Assembly (NCBI GenBank): GCA_039811225.1
Contig: JBDHYG010000001.1
Location: 62,001-126,000, forward strand
DNA: 64,000 nt
Direction: 5' to 3'
Source of the DNA: JAFDXJ01 sp039811225
GTDB taxonomy: Bacteria; Bacteroidota; Bacteroidia; Chitinophagales; Chitinophagaceae
Of this stretch, positions 15,480 through 24,257 are shown in pieces. Position numbers and translations under genes: made by a program. The number at the start of each line of letters is the position of its first letter. Within the stretch, counting starts at the first letter, position 1. Below the pieces are notes generated by a model, which saw only the letters and a program-made list of their open reading frames with translations, had not been told where the DNA came from and searched no databases.

Positions 15480-18071
15480 TTAATTGTATGTCGCTTGGAA
15501 TGTCCGTAATTTAGTTTTAAAGCCATTTTTCCAATTAGAATAATCTGTAACATCCTGGTCAATTTCTGTTTTAGTTGGTAATAGCGGAATTGTTGAAGTC
15601 CCTCCATCGTGTTCCGTCACGGAATATTTTCCGAATAAATTTAAAAGAAAGTCAACGTCTGTTTGCTCTGTGACGATATAGCTTGATAAATTACCCTTTT
15701 TTAAATGAATGTTTTTAGAAAACCGCTCGTAAGTTTTATTGGATAAAACTTCCTCAACAGAGCGTTCCAACAACATCCTAAATCTTTTTCTTGCAGAATC
15801 AAGTTTGGTTTCTCGTCCGTGTGCATCAGTTAATGCAAGAGCATCGTGCTCGGATAATATTCTTCGGATAGAATCAACTCTTTCTTGTACATTTTTAGCT
15901 AAATATGGAATTTCATCTGTAACAATACCACTTACCCCATTGTATTTGTCAATTCCTATTATCGCGCAATCCACTGACGTGATTGCTTTATGTGTATCTA
16001 TAAGCAGGCGTAAAAATGATAAATCGTGAGTAAATACAACTATCTGTCGGTTTTGGGAAAGTTGAACAATTTTATCTGAAATTTTATCTCTATAATCCAT
16101 ATCTAATGACGTAACAGGGTCATCAAATATGATTGTGTTCAGACGATTGTCTATCGTGCATTCAGCTAAAAAATTAGACAAGGCAATAAGTTTTTGCTCA
16201 CCTTCACTTAGAATTGAATTGATTGAATCATTGATACCGTTCAAACCGCATTTTTGAAATGTATTTCCTTGACTGGTTCTCGTTTTTGAAATCAAAACTT
16301 TACTTGCCAAATCACGATTAAAGAAATTAAGATGTGAAATAAACTCTTGGTGTTGCAAACTCACAGCTTGATTTTCCATTAACTCGCCAATTTTTCGTGA
16401 GATTGCAGTAGTCGTAAGTTGCGATTGACAATGACTTATCCAAGATTTGTATTTGTATTCATCGAAATATCGAAGAATTGTCGTCTTGTTGTTAAACAAA
16501 AATTCTTTAGCAGTTAGCTCACTAAGTTCAGCAACTAAAGCATTTCTATTTTGTACAAGTTGAGTGTTTTGTGCAATTTGAGAATCAATGTTCGGAATTA
16601 TATTTGTTATCTCTGGGGTCAGAGATTGTAAATTGATGTTCAATTCACCACCATTTTGTAAAAATGAGATGATTGAATTTCTGAATGTGGAAACAGAATC
16701 AGAAAATTGAGTATAGTTCGTTCTGAAATCTGGTATAAACTGTTCTAATTCTGTCAGGTTTTCAATAGGCGGGATAACTAATGAATTGTATAAGTTATGT
16801 TTTTGTTGGATTGTAAGGTTAATTGCGTTTAATTGCGTTGAAACGTCATTCAAAACGAATTGATTGAATGTCGTCAATCTTTGTTGCGCTGCTTCATCAA
16901 GTTCCTGTTGGCACAACACGCATTTTTCCAATGAAATTAAAGAGGGAAAAGTTTGACCGTCTGACAGATTTGAACTATGAGCATAATTTTTTGCTGCTTC
17001 CCACAATGTTCGCCAAGGATTTGTACCAAACCCTTCCAACGAGTTTATATTTTGTAGTTCTGTAGTAGCAATTTGATACGCTTCGTTTACGCTTTCAAAA
17101 GTGGTTCTGTTTGCCCTTACTTCGTTTATTTTTTGTTCGTTGAATAACGCTTCTATTTGTTGTAATTGTTGAATATAGTTACTGATTCGACCTTTTTGAC
17201 TGTTTAAATTCGTAATATTTTGCTGGGGGTTTTGTGCTGTTATTAAGTTTGTAAGTTCTTGCTTTCTATCAATGTTTGTTTGAGTAAATTGGATATATGA
17301 ATCAACGTTAGCTCGCTGTAAATTTTCTATCGTTCCATACCATTGTCCTGTGGAGGATTGAAGTAAATTTTGTGGCAACTCTGGTTTTTGTGTAATGTAT
17401 GAGGCAACAGACAAACTAAATGCTTGCGAAATACTTCCAAAAGTTGAAACCAGCTTTTCTAAAACATCAATTCCAACAGGTTTATATTCTGTAGGATTTT
17501 CATTATTGATGTAAATATCTCCACAATCATTGTCAAAAAGAAAAATTGAATTAAGGATAGGGTTACTCGGACTATTTTCTGTCCAAGAAAAACTAATGTT
17601 TGAACCATTGTTTTCTACAACAAAATCAACTTGTTGTTGATTAGAGGATGGATTGAAAACATTCTTTTTTAGTGTAACGCTTGGATTTCGGCTCCAACAA
17701 AGCTTTCTCAAAATACGTGAGTAGCTTGATTTCCCCGAACCATTTCCGCCATAAACTACTGTCAAACCCGTATTGGAAAATTGTAAACCTCCTTGATTGT
17801 GTAAGGCACAAATATTAATCGGGTTGTTTAGGCTAATTAGTTTGGGATAACTTCCAATTGTCGCAGTTGTTGTTGGAATGTGAGTGCTGTCAAGCGGAAT
17901 AGGGTTTAAAGCTATTGTATTGTCGCCGCATTCTTTTTTCACTAATTGAACAAGTTCATCAATATCGTTTTGTGTAAGTGTTGTTGATGTAACAAGTCTT
18001 CGTAAAGCATCTTGGACAAACGCTTGTCTGCCACCTTGTGACCAGTTTAAAATATCCTGATATATAGACAT
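15480..18071 (-). CDS. AAA_13/RloC-like ATPase with zinc-hook-like coiled coil
   Basis: An 863-residue SMC/Rad50-type ATPase. Walker A is GGNGSGKSS (residues 108-116), the ABC signature is LSEGEQKLIALSNFLAE, Walker B is LNTIIFDDPVTSLD, and the H-loop is VVFTHDLSF. Between the two ATPase halves lies a long coiled coil broken by KCVLCQQEL (around residue 385), which resembles a CxxC zinc hook. The C-terminal tail holds RSVEEVL, an R-x3-E pattern, and a downstream NIH; PrrC/RloC anticodon nucleases use Arg, Glu and His in this region, but the spacing here is not the PrrC spacing. It lies alone, A+T-rich, between excisionase genes and the tra operon. A phage-defence or translation-targeting role is likely but unproven. 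Confidence 0.78.
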   Translation of the reverse strand: MSIYQDILNWSQGGRQAFVQDALRRLVTSTTLTQNDIDELVQLVKKECGDNTIALNPIPLDSTHIPTTTATIGSYPKLISLNNPINICALHNQGGLQFSNTGLTVVYGGNGSGKSSYSRILRKLCWSRNPSVTLKKNVFNPSSNQQQVDFVVENNGSNISFSWTENSPSNPILNSIFLFDNDCGDIYINNENPTEYKPVGIDVLEKLVSTFGSISQAFSLSVASYITQKPELPQNLLQSSTGQWYGTIENLQRANVDSYIQFTQTNIDRKQELTNLITAQNPQQNITNLNSQKGRISNYIQQLQQIEALFNEQKINEVRANRTTFESVNEAYQIATTELQNINSLEGFGTNPWRTLWEAAKNYAHSSNLSDGQTFPSLISLEKCVLCQQELDEAAQQRLTTFNQFVLNDVSTQLNAINLTIQQKHNLYNSLVIPPIENLTELEQFIPDFRTNYTQFSDSVSTFRNSIISFLQNGGELNINLQSLTPEITNIIPNIDSQIAQNTQLVQNRNALVAELSELTAKEFLFNNKTTILRYFDEYKYKSWISHCQSQLTTTAISRKIGELMENQAVSLQHQEFISHLNFFNRDLASKVLISKTRTSQGNTFQKCGLNGINDSINSILSEGEQKLIALSNFLAECTIDNRLNTIIFDDPVTSLDMDYRDKISDKIVQLSQNRQIVVFTHDLSFLRLLIDTHKAITSVDCAIIGIDKYNGVSGIVTDEIPYLAKNVQERVDSIRRILSEHDALALTDAHGRETKLDSARKRFRMLLERSVEEVLSNKTYERFSKNIHLKKGNLSSYIVTEQTDVDFLLNLFGKYSVTEHDGGTSTIPLLPTKTEIDQDVTDYSNWKNGFKTKLRTFQATYN

Positions 18072-18152
18072 TATTTATATATTTAATTTATGTTGCGTCC
18101 CATATTACAGATAGTACATTTATTAACCTGCAAAAATAGTTAAATCACAAAT

Positions 18153-18446
18153 TTAATTATGCTTTGTTATTGGGCTTGGCTGTTCATTTTTTACTTCCTC
18201 TTGTTGTTGTTTTTCCTTTTTCTCACGGGAATAAACCCAAAGCGACAATAACCCGAATATCATTAGTGCATAAGATATCCATTTACCAATCTTTTCAATC
18301 AATTTGATAAAAACCGAACTCTCATAAGATGAGAAACCCTCTGCTCCCATAGGGTTGCGTCTGTAAAACTTTCTCCGGTTAATCCAGTAACGAAGTCCCA
18401 AGCCTGCAACCAAAAATATTATTCCGCTAACCAATGATGCAACCAT
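18153..18446 (-). CDS. Small two-helix membrane protein of ICE tra regions
   Basis: A 97-residue protein with two membrane helices (about residues 4-20 and 58-73) separated by a basic segment RYWINRRKFYRRNPMGAEGF, followed by a charged Lys/Glu-rich tail. Homologues are often labelled molybdenum ABC transporter permease; nothing in the sequence supports that name. It sits between the AAA ATPase and the end of the mating-pore operon, on the same strand, separated from both by non-coding DNA and a terminator. Confidence 0.65.
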   Translation of the reverse strand: MVASLVSGIIFLVAGLGLRYWINRRKFYRRNPMGAEGFSSYESSVFIKLIEKIGKWISYALMIFGLLSLWVYSREKKEKQQQEEVKNEQPSPITKHN

Positions 18447-18523
18447 AACAAAAACACTTTATTTCTACTGTTTGAATTTACAAAAATATTTGTTTCAATC
18501 TGTAACGATGTGTATTAAATACG

Positions 18524-18554
18524 AAAACGGCTTACCTGTCAGATAAGCCGTTTT
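18524..18554. terminator. Hairpin terminator after the tra operon
   Basis: Perfect 11-bp stem, AAAACGGCTTA (18524-18534) and TAAGCCGTTTT (18544-18554), with a 9-base loop and T-runs on both readings. It lies 24 bp beyond the traQ stop. Confidence 0.85.
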
Positions 18555-18578
18555 TTTTTATGAAATGACCTGTAATTT

Positions 18579-19028
18579 TTAATCACTACTATTAAACTGG
18601 AAAGTTATCTGTTTTTCATTTCCAAAACCATCCGAAATCCAAACATCAAAAGATTGTGATACGGTAGATGTTGAAGTGTAATACAACCGGAACTGCTCCG
18701 TTGGCAATTGATATAGGTCATTGGGCTGATACGGCGGTTCATTGTAGTATTGCAACGTTCCCTGCCCATCAAACTGGAAATAGCGAAGGAAATACTGCGT
18801 ATTGCTGTAATTGCCTGTACGCTGTATGGTAATGCGTATTTCTACGGTCTGCCCGTTGGCAACATCTTTAGGCACTGGCATTACATTGACCTCAAAAGGA
18901 AAATTGTTCTGTATTTCGAGTTCATCATCTTTGTTGCAAGATACCAACGTAACCGAAGCTGTTAGGATTGTCAGGAATACATACAACGGCAGTAGCCCTG
19001 TTCTGAATTTATTGAATATTGCTATCAT
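18579..19028 (-). CDS. traQ: Conjugative transfer protein TraQ (DUF3872-like) lipoprotein
   Basis: A 149-residue exported protein. A basic start and hydrophobic helix end in a lipobox-like VTLVSCNKDDE, followed by a beta-rich domain (PFEVNVMPVPKDVANGQTVEIRI). It is the last gene of the tra operon, 11 bp downstream of traO, the position TraQ takes in CTnDOT-type elements. The role in the mating apparatus is not defined biochemically; envelope localisation fits the lipid anchor. Confidence 0.75.
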   Translation of the reverse strand: MIAIFNKFRTGLLPLYVFLTILTASVTLVSCNKDDELEIQNNFPFEVNVMPVPKDVANGQTVEIRITIQRTGNYSNTQYFLRYFQFDGQGTLQYYNEPPYQPNDLYQLPTEQFRLYYTSTSTVSQSFDVWISDGFGNEKQITFQFNSSD

Positions 19029-19039
19029 TGTTTTACGTT

Positions 19040-19600
19040 TTAAAAGTTAAACTTTAATCCCACACCTGCGGATGGACGGAACTGTTCCAGATCCGTCCCC
19101 CACAAAACTTTTGTACGCCCTTGTAGGACTAATACAAAACGGTCGGACAGGTAGGTTTCAAAAATGAGGCGACCGCCTGCTCCGTAGATAAAATTATCTT
19201 CGCTCAATATTTTCGCACCGTCGTACAGCATCGCTTCGCCCCGGTTGATGGCTTCGTAACCGACCACGCCCGTTACGGCGAAATTCAGCGTAATGTTCTT
19301 ACGGGCATCTCCCAACAAAAAGAAGCTGTAACCGCCCTCTGTGGAATAGGTTTCCTGCGGTATGCGCAGGTCTTTGTAATCGTGGTACTGGTGGGTATAT
19401 TCCAACGCCCAAAGCTGGTAATTACCATTTTTACCGTTTATGGTCATTGCTGCGCTGATGTAGTAATCATTGCCAATCTTATCATTGGACAATACACCTG
19501 CACTTATTTCCAATCCCTTCTGCTTCGGCAGCATCCTTTGTGCCTGTGCAGCCGTGATGCCTATCAGGACAAACAGCACGGTATAGATACACTTTTTCAT
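19040..19600 (-). CDS. traO: Conjugative transposon protein TraO
   Basis: A 186-residue exported protein with signal peptide MKKCIYTVLFVLIGITAAQAQ. The mature part is beta-strand-rich and ends in Phe (VGLKFNF), like a small outer-membrane barrel or barrel-associated protein. Internal motifs such as GLEISAGVLSNDKIGNDYYISAAM and the family-typical YSFFLLGDARKNITLN support TraO. It lies between traN and traQ, the expected gene order for a Bacteroidetes mating-pore operon. Confidence 0.87.
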   Translation of the reverse strand: MKKCIYTVLFVLIGITAAQAQRMLPKQKGLEISAGVLSNDKIGNDYYISAAMTINGKNGNYQLWALEYTHQYHDYKDLRIPQETYSTEGGYSFFLLGDARKNITLNFAVTGVVGYEAINRGEAMLYDGAKILSEDNFIYGAGGRLIFETYLSDRFVLVLQGRTKVLWGTDLEQFRPSAGVGLKFNF

Positions 19601-19620
19601 ATTCTTGCTTTAAAGGGTTA

Positions 19621-20520
19621 TTAAAATTTTAGGTGCATATCGTCAATCAAACGGGCTTTGATTAGGTCGGAATTTTCGACCTGCAATGTTTGATGCCTGC
19701 CGCCGTTTTTCTCGAAAATCTCAATCAGCAACACCTTATCATCGGCAATGGTAAACTGGTCTAACAGGAAAACATTTTGTTCGGTCGATTTTCCGGCAAT
19801 ACCGTCCAATGGCTTGTAAGTTCTCAACGGAGTTAAAGGGCGTTCCTGGACTACGGTGCGTTTGGCTACCTTTTTATCCACGACTTTGAAATTGATAAAA
19901 TCAATCTCGAAAGGCACATTGGTACGGTTTCTCAATTCCGTATGGAAATAGTATTTGCCGTTGTGTATGTAAATCCCTTTCAGGATAAACTGAATGCCGA
20001 AACTTTTAGCCCCGATATGCTTTACAATGCGCTTGTCTTTCTTGTAAATGGTTTCCAGTAACAAGCCTGCCAGTGAGGGCGAATTGTTGCCCAGTTCCTC
20101 GAAAAGCACGTCGTTACCGTTGGCTTTATCCACCGCTTTTTGCATTGTGAGCAGGTCGTAGCTCAATGCCTCCGGATAGGAGCTGTAATACACGTTGAAG
20201 CTGTAAAAACGCCCGTCATTCGTGATAACGGAGAAATTCGTTTCAGGCTCAAAGTCCCTTACTGATGCTTTTACACGCAAAACGTTTTCGGCATCTTCGG
20301 CTTTCCCCGCAATCAGGTATTCGCTGCCCAAATCCACGTAACGAATGGCGGTCGGGAAAATTAGGTGCGACGTTTTATCGTAGGTAACTTCCATACGGTA
20401 CGGTTCTATCTTGCCCAATGCAAGCGGTGTTTTTGCAGTTGCACTATCCTGTGCATAAGTTGTTACGGCAAAGCCGAGTATCAGAGCAATAGCCCAAAAG
20501 GTTTTTAAATGATTTTTCAT
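19621..20520 (-). CDS. traN: Conjugative transposon protein TraN (DUF4138)
   Basis: A 299-residue periplasmic protein with a signal peptide ending near TYAQDS. The N-terminal domain has TSHLIFPTAIRYVDLGSEYLIAGKAEDAENVLRVKA, the recognisable TraN/VirB9-like opening, and the C-terminal domain has the segment GIYIHNGKYYFHTELRNRTNVPFEIDFINFKV. It is thought to form part of the outer-membrane-spanning channel with TraM. Encoded immediately downstream of traM (24 bp). Confidence 0.9.
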   Translation of the reverse strand: MKNHLKTFWAIALILGFAVTTYAQDSATAKTPLALGKIEPYRMEVTYDKTSHLIFPTAIRYVDLGSEYLIAGKAEDAENVLRVKASVRDFEPETNFSVITNDGRFYSFNVYYSSYPEALSYDLLTMQKAVDKANGNDVLFEELGNNSPSLAGLLLETIYKKDKRIVKHIGAKSFGIQFILKGIYIHNGKYYFHTELRNRTNVPFEIDFINFKVVDKKVAKRTVVQERPLTPLRTYKPLDGIAGKSTEQNVFLLDQFTIADDKVLLIEIFEKNGGRHQTLQVENSDLIKARLIDDMHLKF

Positions 20521-20544
20521 TGTTTTATTTATTTGAGTTCAACA

Positions 20545-21885
20545 TTATTTTTTAGATACAAGGAAGACCTGATAGCCTGCTTTCAGCGTAACCTTTGGCG
20601 TTCTTACTTTCTTGGCGAAATAGCCCGAAATACCCTGTACCACGCCACGGCTAAGGTCAGCCGCCACCTGCTGTCCGGCATTCTGCGTGAGCATTACGCT
20701 TGTTCCTCCGGTCTGGCTCATATTGCCCGCCATTTCAGTAAGGGCATTCATTTCCGGCGAATACGGAACGTACAAACCTTGTTGCCCGTCCAAATCGTAA
20801 ATGGTAATATCTACCGGGATGATGTTGCCCTCCAGTTCTACGGAGGTAACTTTTAATTGCAACCTGCCATTCTGAAATTTTGCATTAGCCGTTACAATCG
20901 TTCCTTTGGGGATGGTACGCTGCGGAGTTTTAGCAGGCTCTAACAGGCGTAAACGCACACCTGTTTCGCCAACTACCGTTTGGGCTTCGTGTACACAGGC
21001 TTTGATGCTGTTTTTAGGCTGTACCGCCTGTTCAATTGAACCTGCGGTATAAAACCCACGGTTTTTTGTTTGGCTCCAATCGGCTGCAAAGGCACTGTCC
21101 GACGGTTCACGGTACAAGGCTGATACAATGTTCTTTCTTGTTGGTGTGAACGATACAAATTGCTCTTTTTGGTTAGCACCCGCAGCCCCAGTAGTTGCAC
21201 CATTGGCAGGAGCAGCATTTCCGGTATTGGCATTTTGCGGAAGATACTTTGCTGCCATTTCATAGGATTTCTCCATTAATTTGAGTTGGTCGTCAACGGT
21301 GGCCACAGGTGGCACATCTTTTTCCGACAACTTTGCTTTTAGTTCGTCCACTTGCTTACGCAATTCCATTGTTTCCGAATTGTTGTCCTGATAAAATGAA
21401 CCCAACGTGCTTTGTGCATTACGGTAACTGTTCAATACAGAATTTCCGTTTCGTCCCGATTTTCTGCCACCACCCCCAAAGCCGTTGCTTTCTTCATCTT
21501 CTTCAGGTAAACTTTCTTCATTGTCAGCAGATGCAGTATCTTCAGTATTCCAAGAATCAGAAAGCGTGGTCAGTGCATTGCGCTTTTCCTGCTCTTTGCG
21601 TTCGAGCATTTCCTGCTCATACGCCTTGCTTTTATCATCGGGCATCCCTGCTCCGGTAGCCTGCGGTACAGCATCATTCAGCCCGATATTTTCAACTGCC
21701 TTTTTATCTTTAGACGGTTTAAATATGAGGTACATACAGCCGAGAAATACCACGCCCATCAAAAGGAAAATGATTGGCTTTTTGAGCTTATCCTTATTGC
21801 TCTTTTTATTATCCGGCAGATTTGATGCTCCGTTTTGGTCTTCTCCCTCAACGAGAAAGCTGACCCTTTTTTCATTTTCTTTCAT
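20545..21885 (-). CDS. traM: Conjugative transposon protein TraM (VirB10-like)
   Basis: A 446-residue inner-membrane-anchored channel protein. A charged N-terminal 35 residues precede one membrane helix (about 36-53, PIIFLLMGVVFLGCMYLIF), then a long Glu/Ser/Gly-rich low-complexity linker and coiled coil. The C-terminal domain is beta-rich, with motifs VVGETGVRLRLLEP, IPKGTIVTANAKF and ITIYDLDGQQGLYVP. This layout matches TraM of CTnDOT, which is compared with VirB10. It overlaps traL by 14 bp. Confidence 0.9.
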   Translation of the reverse strand: MKENEKRVSFLVEGEDQNGASNLPDNKKSNKDKLKKPIIFLLMGVVFLGCMYLIFKPSKDKKAVENIGLNDAVPQATGAGMPDDKSKAYEQEMLERKEQEKRNALTTLSDSWNTEDTASADNEESLPEEDEESNGFGGGGRKSGRNGNSVLNSYRNAQSTLGSFYQDNNSETMELRKQVDELKAKLSEKDVPPVATVDDQLKLMEKSYEMAAKYLPQNANTGNAAPANGATTGAAGANQKEQFVSFTPTRKNIVSALYREPSDSAFAADWSQTKNRGFYTAGSIEQAVQPKNSIKACVHEAQTVVGETGVRLRLLEPAKTPQRTIPKGTIVTANAKFQNGRLQLKVTSVELEGNIIPVDITIYDLDGQQGLYVPYSPEMNALTEMAGNMSQTGGTSVMLTQNAGQQVAADLSRGVVQGISGYFAKKVRTPKVTLKAGYQVFLVSKK

Positions 21886-22156
21886 AAATCTGATTTTTTA
21901 AAATTGTTGATACACTATCCTGCAACCTTGCAGGGTTTTTACTTTTAAGGACAGGGTTTTCGATATGCTCTATGACCATACCGTTACCGGACTTTGAGGT
22001 ATCGTACATCACTTTGCCAATGACCGCTACGGTAAGCAGCAGATAACCCACAAAGAAGTACAGCGTATATTGGTGCTGTTTGCGCAAGGGCAACGCCCGC
22101 CAACGTTCGTCCAGCTTGTCAAAGTACCTGTCCATATTTGCTCTTAATTTTTTCAT
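21872..22156 (-). CDS. traL: Conjugative transfer protein TraL
   Basis: A 94-residue inner-membrane protein with one helix (about 28-48, YTLYFFVGYLLLTVAVIGKVMY) preceded by a basic cytoplasmic segment and followed by a short periplasmic tail. It sits directly upstream of traM with overlapping reading frames, as in related elements. Function is inferred from position and topology. Confidence 0.78.
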   Translation of the reverse strand: MKKLRANMDRYFDKLDERWRALPLRKQHQYTLYFFVGYLLLTVAVIGKVMYDTSKSGNGMVIEHIENPVLKSKNPARLQDSVSTILKNQIYERK

Positions 22157-22174
22157 AGCCTTACTATTTCTGTG

Positions 22175-22603
22175 TTACAGCTTGAAACGCTTAGGACTTT
22201 TACCCGCCTGTTGCTTCGGCGCATCGTTAACCAGTGCGACCGCTTCCGTTAATTTGGGTGCGGACATTACGGACAGGTTTGCCAGTTCCGATTTTTTGAG
22301 TAATTGCCCAAAGCCGTCTTTCTTCGCTACCTCCATACGGCTCAATGAGAATTTGCCATTCAGGTACTTTACCCACATACTGCATTCTACACGGGGCTTG
22401 TCATCGCCAGACCATTGCAGGTAGCCTGTCAGCAGTAAGTCCTGCTTAGGCAAAGTATCTGCCCCTTTTTGGCAGCTTTCGAGGTATTCGCTGATACTGT
22501 CTTTCAGCTTTCCGGCATACGAACCCTGCGTATGGAAATACCCATTATATCCTTTATCGGTAAGGATTTTTGCGAACGTGCTTAAATCTGATAATGCTTC
22601 CAT
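22175..22603 (-). CDS. Hypothetical protein embedded in the tra operon (142 aa)
   Basis: A soluble protein with no signal peptide or membrane helix. It begins MEALSDLSTFAKILTDKGYNGYFHTQGSYAGKLKDSISEYLESC and ends with a basic Pro/Lys-rich tail. It lies between traK (12 bp) and traL (18 bp), a slot that is empty in the classical CTnDOT order, so it is an accessory of this ICE lineage. Because it lacks a targeting signal it may act in the cytoplasm on DNA or on the transfer ATPases (inference). Confidence 0.65.
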   Translation of the reverse strand: MEALSDLSTFAKILTDKGYNGYFHTQGSYAGKLKDSISEYLESCQKGADTLPKQDLLLTGYLQWSGDDKPRVECSMWVKYLNGKFSLSRMEVAKKDGFGQLLKKSELANLSVMSAPKLTEAVALVNDAPKQQAGKSPKRFKL

Positions 22604-22615
22604 AAGATTGTTTTT

Positions 22616-23239
22616 TTAGCGTTCGATAACCTCTATATCCTTATTTTCCACGACTGCAAATTTTTCAATATTGAAGCCCTGCGGATTGTTGTCGGAACGA
22701 ACGGAGTTGACGAGATAGCAGGAAGTAATCAAGTTGCGCCTGGTTACGTTGCTTGACCGGATAATGAACTGTTTGGCATAGGTACGCACTGCATACGGGT
22801 AGTTGTTGAAGTTGCACACGACACTATCCACCTCTATGCGTTGCTGTACGTTCCCCGAAATGATACGGCTGTAATAACCCTTTTCCGACAAGTCTTTGTA
22901 GTAATCAAAAGCACTTTTATCGGCAAGGTTGAACGCACGTTTCATATTGCTTTCAATAGCGTTCTTGTCGGGTGCAAGCGTAAAGAACAGTTCGTGAAAT
23001 CTCCTGACGTGTTCCCTTGCTTCAACCGGGCGGTTGATGCTCGCATCCTGCGACAAGGCAAGCATCAGGGATTTGCCGTTATCCAGTACATAGATTTTTT
23101 GGCGTTGTTCTTCTGCAAAGCGGTAGGAACGCCATACGGCGTAACCTACCACGCTAATGCAGAGAACCGCAAACACAATGGCATATAATCTTATCTGCCT
23201 AAAGCTGTTTTCGATATTTCTTAGCGTTTTAAATTCCAT
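22616..23239 (-). CDS. traK: Conjugative transposon protein TraK (VirB8/TrbF-like)
   Basis: A 207-residue bitopic membrane protein: a short cytoplasmic N-terminus, one helix (about 18-36, LYAIVFAVLCISVVGYAVW), and a periplasmic domain with a VirB8-like character (REHVRRFHELFFTLAPDKNAIESNMKRAFNLADKS). It would act as an assembly scaffold in the inner-membrane complex. It follows traJ by 19 bp in the standard order. Confidence 0.9.
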   Translation of the reverse strand: MEFKTLRNIENSFRQIRLYAIVFAVLCISVVGYAVWRSYRFAEEQRQKIYVLDNGKSLMLALSQDASINRPVEAREHVRRFHELFFTLAPDKNAIESNMKRAFNLADKSAFDYYKDLSEKGYYSRIISGNVQQRIEVDSVVCNFNNYPYAVRTYAKQFIIRSSNVTRRNLITSCYLVNSVRSDNNPQGFNIEKFAVVENKDIEVIER

Positions 23240-23258
23240 TTTTTAGAATGATTAATGA

Positions 23259-24254
23259 TTATTTATTCATCAGTTTACCGCCGATGTTTCCAACTGTTGA
23301 GCCTGCGCCTGCTCCGGCGATGTTTCCGGCTTTCATTGCTGTGGAGTTTACATTGCGGGTAAAGTTTCCTGCGCCTCCGGCTTGGATTACCCAACCTGTT
23401 ACTGTCGGGATAGTAAAGTACCCGATGATGCCGATAATCATAAAAATGATGTACACGGTATTGCTCGTATCAGGTATATAGGTGGGGTCGGCAAGCATTG
23501 CTATATCCCGTTCTAAAATGAGGGATTGTATTCTTGCCAACATTGAGCTGAACAAATCCGAAACGGGAAGCCACAGGTAAACGCTGACGTACCTCGTGAG
23601 CCATTGCGTGAGCGTAGACTGAAATCCGTCCCATACGGAAATAGCAAAGGCTATTGGTCCGAGTATGGAGAGGACTATCAGGAAAAACGTTCGTATGGTA
23701 TCAATGACCAAAGCCGCCGCCTGAAAGAGTATTTCCAATAGATTGCGAAACCAATCCTTTATGGCTTTCTCTATCTTGTAGGCTTGCCTGTCCATATACA
23801 TACCCGCCATTGTACCAATGTCGGAGGGCGACCATCCCAGTTCGTCCAGTTTTTTGTCAAACTCTTCGTCTGATACCATATAGGCGGTTTCGGGGTTCCT
23901 TACCATTGCCTCGTATTCCAACTGGTCTTTCTGCTGTTGCAGCTTGTTCAGGTCAAGCACCTGGTCTTCGAGTATTTGGTGGGTTCCTACTACCACCGGG
24001 CTTAATACCGCATTGATGGTTCCCAAAACAATGGTCGGAAAGAACATAATGCAAAGCCCTAAAGCGAACGGGCGCAGTAAAGGGAACATATCAATAGGTT
24101 CGGCACGGCTTAAAGCCTGCCAAACCTTTAATGCCACATAGAACAATGCTCCCAATCCCGCCAAACCCTTAGCTACTGCCGCCATATCGCCTGCAAGCGG
24201 CATCATATCATCATAAAGCGACCGCAGGAGTTCGTGAAGATTATCCCATTCCAT
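23259..24254 (-). CDS. traJ: Conjugative transposon protein TraJ (polytopic membrane protein)
   Basis: A 331-residue polytopic inner-membrane protein comparable to VirB6. Hydrophobic segments include LGALFYVALKVWQAL, FALGLCIMFFPTIVLGTINAVL, IRTFFLIVLSILGPIAFAISVW and TVYIIFMIIGIIGYFTIPTVTGWVI, separated by a long soluble loop (residues about 95-170). The C-terminus is Gly/Ala/Asn-rich. It begins 4 bp after traI and is followed by traK. Confidence 0.92.
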   Translation of the reverse strand: MEWDNLHELLRSLYDDMMPLAGDMAAVAKGLAGLGALFYVALKVWQALSRAEPIDMFPLLRPFALGLCIMFFPTIVLGTINAVLSPVVVGTHQILEDQVLDLNKLQQQKDQLEYEAMVRNPETAYMVSDEEFDKKLDELGWSPSDIGTMAGMYMDRQAYKIEKAIKDWFRNLLEILFQAAALVIDTIRTFFLIVLSILGPIAFAISVWDGFQSTLTQWLTRYVSVYLWLPVSDLFSSMLARIQSLILERDIAMLADPTYIPDTSNTVYIIFMIIGIIGYFTIPTVTGWVIQAGGAGNFTRNVNSTAMKAGNIAGAGAGSTVGNIGGKLMNK

Positions 24255-24257
24255 AGT

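Noticed and set aside
18153..18446. Molybdenum ABC transporter permease label
   Set aside because: Only two helices, no permease EAA loop, and a tra-region context; the name appears to be a propagated misannotation.
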